From Candidatus Zambryskiibacteriota bacterium (GTDB taxonomy: Bacteria; Patescibacteriota; Minisyncoccia; Phycocordibacterales; Zambryskibacteraceae), in NCBI GenBank assembly GCA_016177225.1, contig JACOVQ010000007.1:1-33801 (forward strand): 33,801 nt of DNA, in the 5' to 3' direction. Below are positions 1 through 8,325 of this stretch, in pieces; position 1 is the first letter of the stretch, and every line of letters begins with the position of its first letter. The position numbers and the translations under genes were made by a program. The notes beneath the pieces are model-generated. The model did no database searches, was not told where the DNA came from, and saw only the letters and a program-made list of their open reading frames with translations.

Positions 1-2
1 CT

Positions 3-119
3 CAAGAAGAAATAGATGAAATCCTTTCCTTCTTGAACGACCGACCGAGAGAATGCATTGGCTTTCAGAGTGCTTCGGAGTATTATTATTCACTAACTAG
101 TGTCCTACTTGAGGGGTAA
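3..119 (+). CDS. IS30-like transposase, C-terminal fragment cut by the window edge
   Basis: An open frame enters from the left edge and stops with TAA at 117-119, giving 38 residues. They include LNDRPRECIGF, which matches the end of the IS30-family DDE transposase domain, where LNNRPRKxLGY precedes the last helix. The sequence just after it (about 90-140, with a CTTGAGGGGTAACTGGAG-like stretch) could be the right terminal repeat of the element, but the left end lies outside the window, so this cannot be tested. Family assignment rests on one short motif. No other transposase is seen in the window. Confidence 0.55.
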   Translation, partial: QEEIDEILSFLNDRPRECIGFQSASEYYYSLTSVLLEG

Positions 120-169
120 CTGGAGTCAAGATTTCTACTTTTTATTCTACAACATTTTATCTTAAGAAG

Positions 170-850
170 TCAAATGACGATGCGTATAGGTACATTCTTC
201 ACAATCTCGATAATCTCATCGTGATTATCGGTAATTTGAAATATATTTTCGTCCCCGGTTTCTATCAGGCCGCGGCTTGCCAGTTCTTGGGTCATAAAAT
301 CTTTAATTTTGTTCCAGTATTCGCTTCCGACGCAGATGATGGGCACATCGGTCACTTTGCGGGTCTGCATCAAAGTGATGATTTCGAAAAATTCGTCCAA
401 AGTGCCGAAGCCTCCCGGATAAAAGATAAACGCTTCGGCCGAAAATGAGAGACAAACCTTTCGCACGAAAAAATAATATAAAGCAAACGAGCCATTGATG
501 TATTTATTGGTTACTTGAGCGTGGGGAAGCTGGATTAACAGACCGATGGAGTTGCCACCGGCTTCAAAGGCTCCGCGATTAGCTGCCTCCATGATGCCCG
601 TACTGCCGCCGGTCACAACGCTGTAACCGAGTTCTTTAGCAAGTCTTCCCGCCAGCGTGCGGGCATCTTGGTAATGCGGATTGTCTTCGGTAATTCTATT
701 GCCGCCGAAAAAGGTGACCGACTTGGGATAATTTTCCAGAAACTCGAACCCTTCTTTAAATTCTTTGGAGATTTCGGCAATACGCTCTCTGGCGAGCCTG
801 TGCATCTCTTGCCTGGCGCTCGGCGCAATCTTGCCGGTTGATTCATCCAT
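170..850 (-). CDS. LOG-family (TIGR00730-type) Rossmann-fold protein
   Basis: A 226-residue protein with the two LOG hallmarks: [14 protein letters not shown] (about 81-94) and PGGFGTLDE (145-153). Members whose activity is known hydrolyse nucleoside 5'-monophosphates, including cytokinin ribotides, to a free base and ribose 5-phosphate; a nucleotide-salvage or housekeeping role is inferred here. The N-terminus carries about 40 extra charged helical residues before the Rossmann core, as in the longer bacterial subgroup. The gene is divergent from the FKBP gene with only 22 bp between start codons. A TAAGAT box ends 6 nt before the ATG and no Shine-Dalgarno is visible, which suggests a leaderless message. 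Family call is firm; substrate unknown. Confidence 0.9.
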   Translation of the reverse strand: MDESTGKIAPSARQEMHRLARERIAEISKEFKEGFEFLENYPKSVTFFGGNRITEDNPHYQDARTLAGRLAKELGYSVVTGGSTGIMEAANRGAFEAGGNSIGLLIQLPHAQVTNKYINGSFALYYFFVRKVCLSFSAEAFIFYPGGFGTLDEFFEIITLMQTRKVTDVPIICVGSEYWNKIKDFMTQELASRGLIETGDENIFQITDNHDEIIEIVKNVPIRIVI

Positions 851-872
851 TGCCTTATCTTATCATATAAGC
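851..872. promoter_or_regulatory. Compact divergent promoter region between LOG and FKBP genes
   Basis: Only 22 bp separate two divergent start codons. On the plus strand TATCAT (861-866) is 6 nt before the FKBP ATG. On the minus strand TAAGAT (complement of 857-862) is 6 nt before the LOG ATG. There is no room for a Shine-Dalgarno sequence, and the expected start sites fall at or next to the ATGs. No clear -35 is visible on either strand. Confidence 0.5.
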
Positions 873-1328
873 ATGAATAAAAATAAGACAATCGCGTTGT
901 TTGTGGCGGTGGGATTCATCGCTTACGTTTTGTTCGGAGATACCATAATCGGCTTTTTTAATCCTCAATTAAAACAATCTAATCAAATAGAAAATCAGAG
1001 CCGTCTTATAAAAGAAGATTTAAAAACAGGCACCGGCCCTGCAGCGGCTTCAGGAGACAAGATTACCGTGCATTATATCGGCACTTTGACAGACGGCAGA
1101 GTCTTCGACAGTTCCCTTGATAGAAATATGCCGTTTGAATTTACGCTTGGAGCGGGGGAAGTTATCAGGGGTTGGGACGAAGGAGTGGTTGGCATGAGAG
1201 TCGGCGGCAAGAGAAAGCTCATTATTTCTCCGGAATACGCATACGGTTCCAAGGGGGTCGGAACCATTCCTCCTAATGCAACGCTGGTTTTCCAGGTAGA
1301 GCTTTTAGATGTTCAATCATCACGCTAA
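873..1328 (+). CDS. Membrane-anchored FKBP-type peptidyl-prolyl isomerase
   Basis: A 151-residue protein: one N-terminal hydrophobic helix (about 6-28), a short linker, then one FKBP domain (about 43-147). Typical pocket residues are present: Tyr68, Phe79-Asp80, the VIRGWDEGV segment with Trp101, YAYG (122-125) and Phe140. There is no lipobox cysteine, so the helix is read as a signal anchor with the isomerase domain outside the membrane. The start at 873 was chosen over an upstream in-frame start at 765, because the latter would run deep into the divergent LOG gene and 873 has TATCAT 6 nt upstream. It overlaps the next gene by 20 nt, which suggests co-transcription. Confidence 0.9.
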   Translation: MNKNKTIALFVAVGFIAYVLFGDTIIGFFNPQLKQSNQIENQSRLIKEDLKTGTGPAAASGDKITVHYIGTLTDGRVFDSSLDRNMPFEFTLGAGEVIRGWDEGVVGMRVGGKRKLIISPEYAYGSKGVGTIPPNATLVFQVELLDVQSSR

Positions 1329-1875
1329 TCTTCTTATAGGAGCCGCGGAAGAGACAGAGAAGTTATTAAAGGACTTTAAGGGTTCGCCAGATTTTTTCAT
1401 ATTTAAAAATGCCACTTTCGGTATTGATGAAGCGAGAGAGCTTATTCTGTCAGCTGGGCGGAAATCTTTTGGACAAAAAAAGGTTTATTTAATCGCTCCG
1501 CAAAAGATAACTCTTGAAGCTCAAAATGCGCTTCTCAAAACTTTTGAAGACCCGGTTCCCGAAACTTATTTTTTCCTCGCGGTAAAAGACGAGAGTCTTA
1601 TAATTCCTACTTTGCGCTCCAGAATGCATATTACTTGCCACTTAGCTGTCCGACAGCTAAGTAATGAAGCGAAGAAATTTATTGAGTTCTCGATTAAAGA
1701 ACGGATAGCGTTTGTTAAAAAATTTATAGACGACGAAAAAAATTTATCCGATTTTCTCGACGAGCTTTTGTTTTTATTACGCCGAGAAGAAATTTACAAA
1801 TTGAGGCTTTTTGCTGACGACCGCTCGGCTTCAGCGCGATTAATTCTTGAGCACTTGGCGCTCGTGTTAAAATAG
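1309..1875 (+). CDS. DNA polymerase III delta-prime-like clamp-loader subunit (short form)
   Basis: A 188-residue protein with the AAA+ clamp-loader segment [10 protein letters not shown] (about 73-82) and TLRSR (101-105), the site of the SRC arginine-finger motif in delta-prime and tau subunits. There is no Walker A motif, as expected for delta-prime (holB). It is much shorter than the roughly 330-residue family norm: the zinc module and most of the C-terminal collar are missing. The first 20 nt overlap the FKBP gene. A perfect 23-bp palindrome lies in the coding region at 1640-1662. The role is probably as a non-catalytic clamp-loader subunit; a divergent paralogue cannot be excluded. Confidence 0.72.
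   Translation: MFNHHANLLIGAAEETEKLLKDFKGSPDFFIFKNATFGIDEARELILSAGRKSFGQKKVYLIAPQKITLEAQNALLKTFEDPVPETYFFLAVKDESLIIPTLRSRMHITCHLAVRQLSNEAKKFIEFSIKERIAFVKKFIDDEKNLSDFLDELLFLLRREEIYKLRLFADDRSASARLILEHLALVLK
1640..1662. repeat. Intragenic perfect inverted repeat in the delta-prime-like gene
   Basis: Arms of 11 bp, ACTTAGCTGTC and GACAGCTAAGT, are separated by one C. They encode residues 111-118, just after the conserved TLRSR motif, and keep the frame. The stem sequence is unrelated to other intragenic palindromes in the window. Confidence 0.85.
1868..1873 (+). promoter_or_regulatory. -10 box (TAAAAT) for frr
   Basis: TAAAAT ends exactly 6 nt before the frr ATG and overlaps the stop codon of the upstream gene. 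No Shine-Dalgarno precedes frr, so a leaderless start is likely. No -35 was recognised. Confidence 0.45.
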
Positions 1876-1879
1876 CATT

Positions 1880-2413
1880 ATGTACGATTTCGGAGAATTT
1901 AAGAGGAAGAGCGAAGAAACCTTAGAATGGCTTAAAAAAGAATACACCAACATTCGCACTGGGCGAGCCATGCCGTCTATTTTAGATAGGGTATCCGTAT
2001 CGGCTTACGGCTCTTCCGTGCCTATAAATCAATTAGCTACCGTCTCGGTTGAAGACCCGAAAACTTTGCGTCTGACAGTTTGGGATAAGGCGGCCATTAA
2101 AGATATCGATAAGGCGATACGAGAGTCAAATCTGGGATTGTCGATAGCTGTGGATGCAACTGGACTCAGGGTTTCATTTCCCGAACTCACGGCTGATAGG
2201 CGAACAACGCTCTCGAAAATAGCAAAAGAGAAATTGGAAGAAGCGCGAGTGGCAATAAGGACGGAACGGGAGAAAACCCTTAATAGGGCGGGCAAGAATT
2301 TAAGCGAAGACGAAAAGTTTCGCTTGAAAAGTGATTTGCAAAAAATGGTGGATGAAATCAACAAAAAACTTGAAGAGTTATCCGCCAAGAAAGAAGCGGA
2401 AATTTTAGAATAA
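1880..2413 (+). CDS. frr: Ribosome recycling factor
   Basis: A 177-residue RRF, close to the usual 185. With EF-G it splits post-termination 70S ribosomes. Conserved segments are IRTGRAMPSILD near the N-terminal helix, the domain II segment with PINQLATVSVEDP, the VSFPELTADRR return to domain I, and a C-terminal helix ending KKEAEILE. It starts 4 nt after the preceding stop and its TAA overlaps the ATG of the next gene by one base (TAATG). A shared transcript and coupled translation with the M50 protease gene are likely. Confidence 0.97.
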   Translation: MYDFGEFKRKSEETLEWLKKEYTNIRTGRAMPSILDRVSVSAYGSSVPINQLATVSVEDPKTLRLTVWDKAAIKDIDKAIRESNLGLSIAVDATGLRVSFPELTADRRTTLSKIAKEKLEEARVAIRTEREKTLNRAGKNLSEDEKFRLKSDLQKMVDEINKKLEELSAKKEAEILE

Positions 2414-3147
2414 TGTCGATAATTATTTTTCTAATCATTCTCTCGGCATTAGTAATCGTCCATGAATTAGGACATTTTTTGGTTGCAAGATATTTCGGCA
2501 TCCGAGTAGATGAATTCGGTATCGGTTTCCCGCCTCGCGCTAAAAACCTTTTTGTTTGGAAGGGGACGCCGTTTACTCTAAATTGGCTGCCGTTTGGAGG
2601 GTTTGTAAAAATTTTCGGGGAGAACCAAGTTGAAACACAGGCAAGACCTGTAGAAGCCACAGGTCTTGCCTGTGGGGAAAGCTTTCAAAATAAAAATCGC
2701 AGTATTCAAGCGGCGGTGCTTGCGGCGGGAGTGGTGTTTAATTTTCTTTTCGCTTGGATTTTAATTTCTCTTGTTTACCATTCCGTTTTTACAGGCTTTG
2801 CGGATACCGTAAGATTTACGGTCGAAACTTTTAAAGCGCTTTTTCATTTTTCTTTCAAAGATGTTAGCGGGCCGGTGGGTATAGTCGGCATAGTGAGGGA
2901 AGCGACGAAGCTGGGAGCTTCGTCGCTAATGATGCTTACGGCGCTTATCTCCGTAAATTTATCCATTATTAATCTTATTCCCGTCCCCGCTCTTGACGGC
3001 GGCAGGCTTGTGTTTGTCGCTATTGAATCAATTACCCGCCGCAAAATTAAACCGAGTGTTTTCAACGCTTTTAATACTATCGGCTTCGCCCTGCTTATCA
3101 TCCTCATGGTTGCCGTTACCATCCAAGACATGCGGAATATTTTCTAA
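2413..3147 (+). CDS. M50 site-2 protease (RseP/RasP-like) without a PDZ domain
   Basis: A 244-residue intramembrane zinc metalloprotease. HELGH at 17-21 lies in the first membrane helix and gives two zinc ligands and the catalytic Glu18; LDGG at 194-197 gives the third ligand. Membrane segments are at about 1-25, 100-122, 172-192 and 220-238. RseP-type enzymes are about 450 residues with one or two PDZ domains between the second and third helices; here that region (about 122-150) is too short for a PDZ fold. It probably clips membrane-bound regulators or signal-peptide remnants; the substrate is unknown. The coding region holds two perfect hairpin sequences (2636-2674 and 2901-2927). Confidence 0.9.
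   Translation: MSIIIFLIILSALVIVHELGHFLVARYFGIRVDEFGIGFPPRAKNLFVWKGTPFTLNWLPFGGFVKIFGENQVETQARPVEATGLACGESFQNKNRSIQAAVLAAGVVFNFLFAWILISLVYHSVFTGFADTVRFTVETFKALFHFSFKDVSGPVGIVGIVREATKLGASSLMMLTALISVNLSIINLIPVPALDGGRLVFVAIESITRRKIKPSVFNAFNTIGFALLIILMVAVTIQDMRNIF
2636..2674. repeat. Intragenic inverted repeat in the M50 protease gene, copy 1
   Basis: Arms of 16 bp (2636-2651 and 2659-2674; CACAGGCAAGACCTGT and its exact complement) flank a 7-nt loop. This is the longest perfect stem inside a gene in this window. It codes for residues about 75-88 in a loop between the conserved sheet region and the second membrane helix. Confidence 0.9.
2901..2927. repeat. Intragenic inverted repeat in the M50 protease gene, copy 2
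   Basis: Arms of 12 bp, AGCGACGAAGCT and AGCTTCGTCGCT, flank GGG. They code for EATKLGASS, which aligns without obvious extra length to the usual family sequence. This palindrome therefore seems to have replaced, not lengthened, the coding sequence. Confidence 0.85.
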
Positions 3148-3150
3148 TTC

Positions 3151-3205
3151 ACCTCACCCAGCCCTCTCCTTGCGCCTAGGAGAGGGTGGCGGAGCCGGGT
3201 GAGGT
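3151..3205. repeat. Two-tier hairpin repeat between the M50 protease gene and proS
   Basis: The outer arms ACCTCACCC (3151-3159) and GGGTGAGGT (3197-3205) enclose inner arms CCCTCTCCT (3162-3170) and AGGAGAGGG (3178-3186), with an asymmetric internal loop. No T-tract follows, so it is not a classical terminator. It resembles GC-rich dispersed repeats seen between genes in many uncultivated bacteria. Confidence 0.75.
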
Positions 3206-3224
3206 CGGGTAGAATGATTCCGTA

Positions 3225-4427
3225 ATGAAGCAAAGTCAACTATTTACCAAAACGCGTCGGGAGGCGCCGAAAGATGAGATTTCCAAAAATGCCATTCTCC
3301 TTACTCGCGCCGGATTTATTCATAAAGAAATGGCGGGGGTTTACTCTTACCTGCCATTAGGTCTTCGAGTTTTAAAAAAGATTGAAAATATAATCCGCGA
3401 AGAGATGAACGAATTGGGAGCGCAAGAAATTGAGCTAACCGCTCTCCAAGATAAAAATCTTTGGGAAAAAACGAATCGCTGGGACGATAAAATTGTCGAT
3501 ATTTGGTTTAAAATTGCAGACGGTAATTTGGGCTTAGGATTTACGCACGAAGAACCGTTGACGAGAATTATGGCCGAATATATTTCTTCTTACCGCGATT
3601 TGCCGGCATATGTCTATCAGTTTCAAAATAAATTTAGAAATGAACTAAGAGCTAAGTCCGGAATTATGAGAGGAAAAGAATTTTTGATGAAGGATTTATA
3701 CTCTTTCTCTCGTACTGAAGAAGAACATGCGAATTTTTATAATAAAGTTAAAGTTGCTTATGAAAAAATCTTTAATCGCGCAGGCATCGGAAATCGCACT
3801 TACTTCGCCACCGCTTCCGGAGGAAGTTTTGGAAACATCTCCCATGAATTCCAGACTATTTGCGATGCCGGTGAAGATTCTATCTATATTACTAATAAAG
3901 AAAAAAGGGAGGCAAAAAATAAGGAGTTGGGCATAGAAAATCTAGAAGAGAAAAAATCCGTGGAAGTTGGCAATATCTTTCCTTTGGGCATTAGATTCTC
4001 CGAAGCTATAGGCCTCTATTTCAAAGATGAAAACGGGGAAAACAAACCGGTAGTCATGGGTTCGTATGGTATTGGCCTGGGCCGGCTCATGGGCACTGTG
4101 GTAGAAGTGTTGTCGGATAAAAAAGGAATCGTCTGGCCCCGTGAGATATCTCCATTCAGTATTCATTTACTATCTCTGTCAGAGAGTGCCAAAGCATTCT
4201 CTGACGAAGTCCATAAAACTTTAGAAGCGAATAAAATTGAAGTGCTTTATGATGACCGAGACTTGCGCGCGGGAGAAAAATTTGCCGACGCGGACCTCAT
4301 CGGCATTCCCGCCCAAGTTATCATTGGGGAGAAGAGCTTGGCATCTAAAACGTTGGAAGTCAAAAACCGTGCTTCTGGCGAGACCAGAGAAATGACATTA
4401 GAAAATTTAATCAATGAGCTTATTTAA
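3225..4427 (+). CDS. proS: Prolyl-tRNA synthetase, bacterial type without the INS editing domain
   Basis: A 400-residue class II synthetase that charges tRNA-Pro. The motif 2 region (about 136-158, FRNELRAKSGIMRGKEF) and motif 3 (GSYGIGLGRLM, 279-289) are intact, followed by the C-terminal anticodon-binding domain. The E. coli enzyme has 572 residues, with an editing domain of about 180 residues between motifs 2 and 3. Here that interval holds only a short linker (about 225-247), so alanyl-tRNA-Pro cannot be cleared in cis. TAGAAT lies 9 nt before the ATG. The gene overlaps mreB by 14 nt. A near-perfect hairpin is at 4178-4205. Confidence 0.96.
   Translation: MKQSQLFTKTRREAPKDEISKNAILLTRAGFIHKEMAGVYSYLPLGLRVLKKIENIIREEMNELGAQEIELTALQDKNLWEKTNRWDDKIVDIWFKIADGNLGLGFTHEEPLTRIMAEYISSYRDLPAYVYQFQNKFRNELRAKSGIMRGKEFLMKDLYSFSRTEEEHANFYNKVKVAYEKIFNRAGIGNRTYFATASGGSFGNISHEFQTICDAGEDSIYITNKEKREAKNKELGIENLEEKKSVEVGNIFPLGIRFSEAIGLYFKDENGENKPVVMGSYGIGLGRLMGTVVEVLSDKKGIVWPREISPFSIHLLSLSESAKAFSDEVHKTLEANKIEVLYDDRDLRAGEKFADADLIGIPAQVIIGEKSLASKTLEVKNRASGETREMTLENLINELI
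4178..4205. repeat. Intragenic inverted repeat in proS
   Basis: Arms of 12 bp (GTCAGAGAGTGC and GCATTCTCTGAC) are separated by CAAA, with one position that pairs only as G-U in RNA. They code for LSESAKAFSD in the anticodon-binding domain. Confidence 0.75.
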
Positions 4428-5478
4428 TTTTAAAAAACTCAAACAACTTTTCAGCCACGACATAGGCATAGACTTAGGTACCGCTAACACACTTGTCTAT
4501 CTTCGCGGCAAGGGCATTATCATTAATGAACCCTCTGTCGTTGCGGTTAATCAAAAGACTGGACAAGTGGTGGCCATCGGCACCGAAGCTCGTTCGATGC
4601 TTGGCCGCACGCCCGAGCATATCTTGGCTATCAAGCCTTTGGTCGACGGCGTTATCTCTGATTTCGAAACCACCGAAGAGATGCTTAGTTATCTGTTGAG
4701 CCGGGCGGCTGTCGGTTCAAGCAAAATCTTTGCTCCGAGAGTGGTGGTGGGCGTGCCTTCCGGTATTACCAACGTCGAAATTCGCGCCGTGCGGGACGCG
4801 ACGCGCAATGCCGGCGCGGGTGAAGTGCATATCGTCGAAGAACCGATGGCCGCGGCCATCGGCATGCGCATGCCCATTCGCGAACCGATAGGCAATATGG
4901 TGGTAGACATTGGCGGCGGTACGGTCGATATCGCCGTTATCTCTTTAGGCGGAGTGGTCAAGTCGAAAAATTTGCGCGTGGCAGGAGATAAATTTAACTC
5001 TGATATTATTGCCCATGTCAGGAATCAGCACAAAGTGCTTTTGGGAGAAAAGACCGCCGAGATGGTAAAGATCGGCATCGGCTCGGTGCTTCCCACTCAC
5101 GCTCCTCTTGAAATGCCAGTCAAGGGCCGCGACCTCGCCACCGGCTTGCCGAAAGAAATTGTTCTTACGGATAACGATGTGCGAGACGCGCTGTCTCAAT
5201 CGATGGAAAGCCTTGTCGACTCTATTATTGAAGTGCTTGAGTCGACTCCTCCGGATATTTTGAGCGATGTGATGCACCAAGGCATGTATTTGGCCGGCGG
5301 CGGAGCGCTGATTAAAGGGCTGCCTGAACTTTTAGAAAATGAAATTAACATTCCGGTTCATGTTGCCGCAGACCCCTTGACGGCGGTGGCCAGAGGCACC
5401 GGCATTATTTTGGAAGACTTAGACGGCTACAAAGATATTCTTGTCGAACATGAAGGCGAATTACCTATTAAGAAATAA
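4414..5478 (+). CDS. mreB: Rod shape-determining actin homologue MreB
   Basis: A 354-residue actin-fold ATPase that forms membrane-bound filaments guiding lateral wall synthesis. Nucleotide-binding motifs are phosphate 1 (GIDLGTANT, 18-26), phosphate 2 (DIGGGTVDIAV, about 165-175) and the adenosine motif (AGGGALIKGL, about 293-302). The N-terminus (MSLFNFKKLKQLF) is amphipathic and suits membrane attachment. It overlaps proS by 14 nt and mreC by 29 nt, and leads the mreB-mreC-mrdA cluster, so it implies rod-type elongation in a walled cell. Confidence 0.98.
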   Translation: MSLFNFKKLKQLFSHDIGIDLGTANTLVYLRGKGIIINEPSVVAVNQKTGQVVAIGTEARSMLGRTPEHILAIKPLVDGVISDFETTEEMLSYLLSRAAVGSSKIFAPRVVVGVPSGITNVEIRAVRDATRNAGAGEVHIVEEPMAAAIGMRMPIREPIGNMVVDIGGGTVDIAVISLGGVVKSKNLRVAGDKFNSDIIAHVRNQHKVLLGEKTAEMVKIGIGSVLPTHAPLEMPVKGRDLATGLPKEIVLTDNDVRDALSQSMESLVDSIIEVLESTPPDILSDVMHQGMYLAGGGALIKGLPELLENEINIPVHVAADPLTAVARGTGIILEDLDGYKDILVEHEGELPIKK

Positions 5479-6172
5479 TTACAGGCAATACCGCTCCAAG
5501 AGATTAAAGAGACTTCTTGGAATTTTCTTCTGCATCGTTTTAATATTTATGCTCTACCAAATTGGAGTCATATCTATGGTTAAAAATGGCATAGCTTCCG
5601 CCAAAATCCTTTTCTATAACAAGTCTGAATTAGCTAAAGAAAATGCAGAGCTTAAGGAAAGAGTTATTTTTCTTGAAACAACAGTCACGCTACTTGAAAA
5701 TAACATAATTTCGCAACATGAAGGTAAAAATGTGATTACTGCGAGAGTATTGTCGCGTCCGCCGGAGAATCCATACGACATGCTTACTGTAAGCATAGAA
5801 AGCGGCGGTGTTGCCAAAGTTGGCTCGCCAGCTTTTCTCCCGAACGGTCTTCTGGCAGGCAGAGTTTCTGAATCTTCCGGCAAGGAGGCGAAGGTAAAAC
5901 TTTTTTCAACCGTCAATGAGAAAACATCCGCCATTTTAGAGAGAAATAGTGTACCCGTAGAAACTATTGGCTTAGGTGGCGGTAATTTTAAAGTAAGGGT
6001 GTCCAGAGACGTTTCAGTTGAGAAGGAAGACAAAATTCTCTTTAGTAAATCTCATGACCTTCTTGCAGTTGTGGAAGATATCAGTATGAATCCAACCGAC
6101 CCTTTCAAAGATATTTTGGCTAAAAGTCCTCTAAACATTTTTACTATTGAATTGTTTTTGATAGAACCATAG
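5450..6172 (+). CDS. mreC: Rod shape-determining protein MreC
   Basis: A 240-residue bitopic protein: a basic cytoplasmic tail, one membrane helix (about 22-42), a coiled coil (about 56-85) and a beta-rich outer domain containing GSPAFLPNGLLAGRVSE. MreC links MreB filaments to the transpeptidase. The ATG at 5450 is preferred to an in-frame TTG at 5441, which adds only three residues. It overlaps the mreB 3' end and is followed one base later by mrdA. MreD is not seen between mreC and mrdA, a common simplification. Confidence 0.93.
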   Translation: MKANYLLRNNYRQYRSKRLKRLLGIFFCIVLIFMLYQIGVISMVKNGIASAKILFYNKSELAKENAELKERVIFLETTVTLLENNIISQHEGKNVITARVLSRPPENPYDMLTVSIESGGVAKVGSPAFLPNGLLAGRVSESSGKEAKVKLFSTVNEKTSAILERNSVPVETIGLGGGNFKVRVSRDVSVEKEDKILFSKSHDLLAVVEDISMNPTDPFKDILAKSPLNIFTIELFLIEP

Positions 6173-6173
6173 A

Positions 6174-7841
6174 ATGCGTCACAGCTATCAAGACATCAAC
6201 CCCGAAGATATATTTCTCGATTCGGCCAATTTGCCGGGCTTTGAAAGCAGTCGTTTCGAAGGTCGGCTTGAGAAGCCGATGAGCCACTCTCTTTTTATCA
6301 TATTGAAGGGAGCGCTTGTCGTTATAGCGCTTATTCTTCTGTCAAAGCTTGCGATTTTATCCGTCATAAACGGCGCCGTTTATGCCGAAATCAGCGAGAG
6401 TAACCGCCTGGAAAAAACGACGGTGTTTGCCAGTCGCGGAATAATTCTTGATAGAAATCGAGTCGAACTCGCCACCAATGCTATAAGAGAGAATGAAAAT
6501 GATTTTGCCGAGAGATTATACGCTCCTATTCGGGGCATCGCTCATACCGTCGGCTATATAAAATATCCCCAAATTGATAAAAACGGTTTTTACTATGAGA
6601 CTAAGTATCGCGGACAAGACGGAGCAGAACTAGTATTCGACGACGAACTTTCCGGCATAAACGGTGTCAAGCTCAAAGAAACCAATGTGCATGGAGAAAT
6701 TACTTCAGAATCGGTAGTCAATAAACCTAAAGACGGCGAAGAACTGGTCTTGTCCATCGATGCCAAGCTTACCGAAGTGCTCTACAAGGCAATAGAAAAT
6801 CTTGCTCATACGGCCGGATTTGTCGGCGGAGCCGGAGTGATTATGAATACAAGAACTGGAGAGATTTTGGCTTTAACAAGTTTTCCGGAATATGACGAAA
6901 ATATTTTAACCGATGGACATAACCAAGAATTCATCACGAGCTTACTTCAAAGCCCCGCAAAACCATTTCTAAATCGAGCTATTGGAGGAGTTTATACGCC
7001 GGGTTCTATATTAAAGCCGATTGTTGCCCTCGCTTCTTTAAATGAAGGCATTATAACGCCAACTAAAAAGATTTTAAGCATCGGCCAGATTAGCGTGCCT
7101 AATCCGTACGACCCGGCTCACCCGACAATATTTAAAGACTGGAAAGCGCACGGTTGGACGGACATGAGAGAAGCGCTGGCTGTTTCCTCAGACACCTATT
7201 TTTATTCGGTAGGCGGCGGCTATGGCGACCAAAAAGGTTTGGGTATTACTCTTCTTGACCAATATTTTAAAATTTTCGGTTTGGATGAAGAAACAGGAGT
7301 TGAACTTAAGGGGGAAGTGGGCGGCACTATTGCAACGCCAGAGTGGAAGGCAAAAAACTTCGGCGGAGATAATTGGCGGCTTGGCGATACTTATATTACC
7401 GTCATTGGCCAATACGGCACGCAAATGACGCCGCTAAATGCGGCGCGATTGGTGGCAGCTATAGCGAACGGAGGCAAGATTTTGAGACCATCCATTCTTC
7501 TTGGCGGCAACAAGTTTCCGATTGAGCGCAGTATCAATTTGAGAAAAGAGGATTGGAAAGTGGTGCGTGAAGGCATGAGGAGGTCTGTTACCGCCGGGAC
7601 TTCCGTTGGTCTCAATGCGCCTTATATTGCCGCCGCCGCGAAAACCGGTACGGCCGAAGTGGGAACCAAGAATCAATATGTGCATTCCTGGTCTGTCGGC
7701 TTTTTTCCGTTTGATAACCCCGGATACGCTTGGGCGGTGGTAATGGAGAAGGGACCGAGCACCAATAGCATGGGAGCCACTTCGGTCATGAGGCAAATGT
7801 TTGATTGGATGGCAGTTTACAGTCCGGAGTATTTCGAGTAA
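6174..7841 (+). CDS. mrdA: Penicillin-binding protein 2 (class B transpeptidase)
   Basis: A 555-residue protein: cytoplasmic tail, membrane anchor (about 40-62), PBP dimerisation region and C-terminal D,D-transpeptidase. Catalytic motifs are SILK (Ser278, Lys281), SSD (338-340) and KTG (490-492). Its place directly after mreBC marks it as the elongation enzyme that crosslinks peptidoglycan under MreB control. The SxN motif appears as SSD, as in many PBP2 proteins. A perfect 20-bp palindrome is at 6365-6384, just after the membrane anchor. RodA is not in the window. Confidence 0.95.
   Translation: MRHSYQDINPEDIFLDSANLPGFESSRFEGRLEKPMSHSLFIILKGALVVIALILLSKLAILSVINGAVYAEISESNRLEKTTVFASRGIILDRNRVELATNAIRENENDFAERLYAPIRGIAHTVGYIKYPQIDKNGFYYETKYRGQDGAELVFDDELSGINGVKLKETNVHGEITSESVVNKPKDGEELVLSIDAKLTEVLYKAIENLAHTAGFVGGAGVIMNTRTGEILALTSFPEYDENILTDGHNQEFITSLLQSPAKPFLNRAIGGVYTPGSILKPIVALASLNEGIITPTKKILSIGQISVPNPYDPAHPTIFKDWKAHGWTDMREALAVSSDTYFYSVGGGYGDQKGLGITLLDQYFKIFGLDEETGVELKGEVGGTIATPEWKAKNFGGDNWRLGDTYITVIGQYGTQMTPLNAARLVAAIANGGKILRPSILLGGNKFPIERSINLRKEDWKVVREGMRRSVTAGTSVGLNAPYIAAAAKTGTAEVGTKNQYVHSWSVGFFPFDNPGYAWAVVMEKGPSTNSMGATSVMRQMFDWMAVYSPEYFE
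6365..6384. repeat. Intragenic 20-bp perfect palindrome in mrdA
   Basis: CATAAACGGC is followed directly by its exact complement with no loop. It codes for the VINGAVY segment next to the membrane helix. Confidence 0.7.
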
Positions 7842-7856
7842 ACTCTTACGAACACG

Positions 7857-8321
7857 ATGACAAGTGAAGAATACTTGACCAAAGAGAAGTTTAATGAACT
7901 TGAGAAAGAGCTCGATTATCTTAAAACCAGCAAGCGTAAAGAAATTGCCGAGACGCTTGAGTATGCCAAGTCTCTGGGAGATTTCTCGGAAAATCAGGAA
8001 TATCAGGAAGCTCGCGATGCCCAAGCGGTGCTTGAAGACCGCATTAATCGTTTGGAAGCGATATTAAAATCGGCTAAAATAATTTCCACTCAGAATACGA
8101 GCATTGTAGCTATTGGTTCGGTTATCACTCTTGAAAAAAGCGCCGATAAAATGAAGAAATCTTACACTGTGGTCGGTTCTGAAGAAGCCGATGCCGCCAC
8201 CGGCAAAATCTCCATCCATTCTCCGCTGGGCCAAGCGGCGCTTGGCAAGCCGAAAGGGCAGGAATTCAGTTTCCAAACCCCGTCGGGCGAGATGACATAT
8301 AAAATTATCGATATAAAATAG
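7857..8321 (+). CDS. greA: Transcript cleavage factor GreA
   Basis: A 154-residue GreA. The N-terminal coiled coil carries the acidic tip GDFSENQEYQEARDAQ (about 41-56), whose Asp41 and Glu44 positions coordinate catalytic magnesium inside RNA polymerase. The C-terminal domain ends with the family segment SPLGQAALGK. It rescues backtracked polymerase by stimulating 3' RNA cleavage. It begins 15 nt after mrdA and ends 4 nt before lysS, so it could share a transcript with both. Confidence 0.96.
   Translation: MTSEEYLTKEKFNELEKELDYLKTSKRKEIAETLEYAKSLGDFSENQEYQEARDAQAVLEDRINRLEAILKSAKIISTQNTSIVAIGSVITLEKSADKMKKSYTVVGSEEADAATGKISIHSPLGQAALGKPKGQEFSFQTPSGEMTYKIIDIK
8314..8319 (+). promoter_or_regulatory. 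-10 box (TAAAAT) for lysS
   Basis: TAAAAT inside the end of greA lies 6 nt before the GTG start of lysS, the same spacing as in other lead genes here. No Shine-Dalgarno is present, and the box supports GTG as the true start. Confidence 0.45.
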
Positions 8322-8325
8322 TTTA

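Noticed and set aside
7434-8024. 196-codon minus-strand frame opposite mrdA and greA
   Set aside because: It lies opposite two genes with clear catalytic motifs, has no start signal and shows no domain.
8230-8246. GCCAAGC-GGC-GCTTGGC inverted repeat in greA
   Set aside because: The encoded PLGQAALGK is a conserved GreA segment, and 7-bp arms are expected by chance in a window this size.
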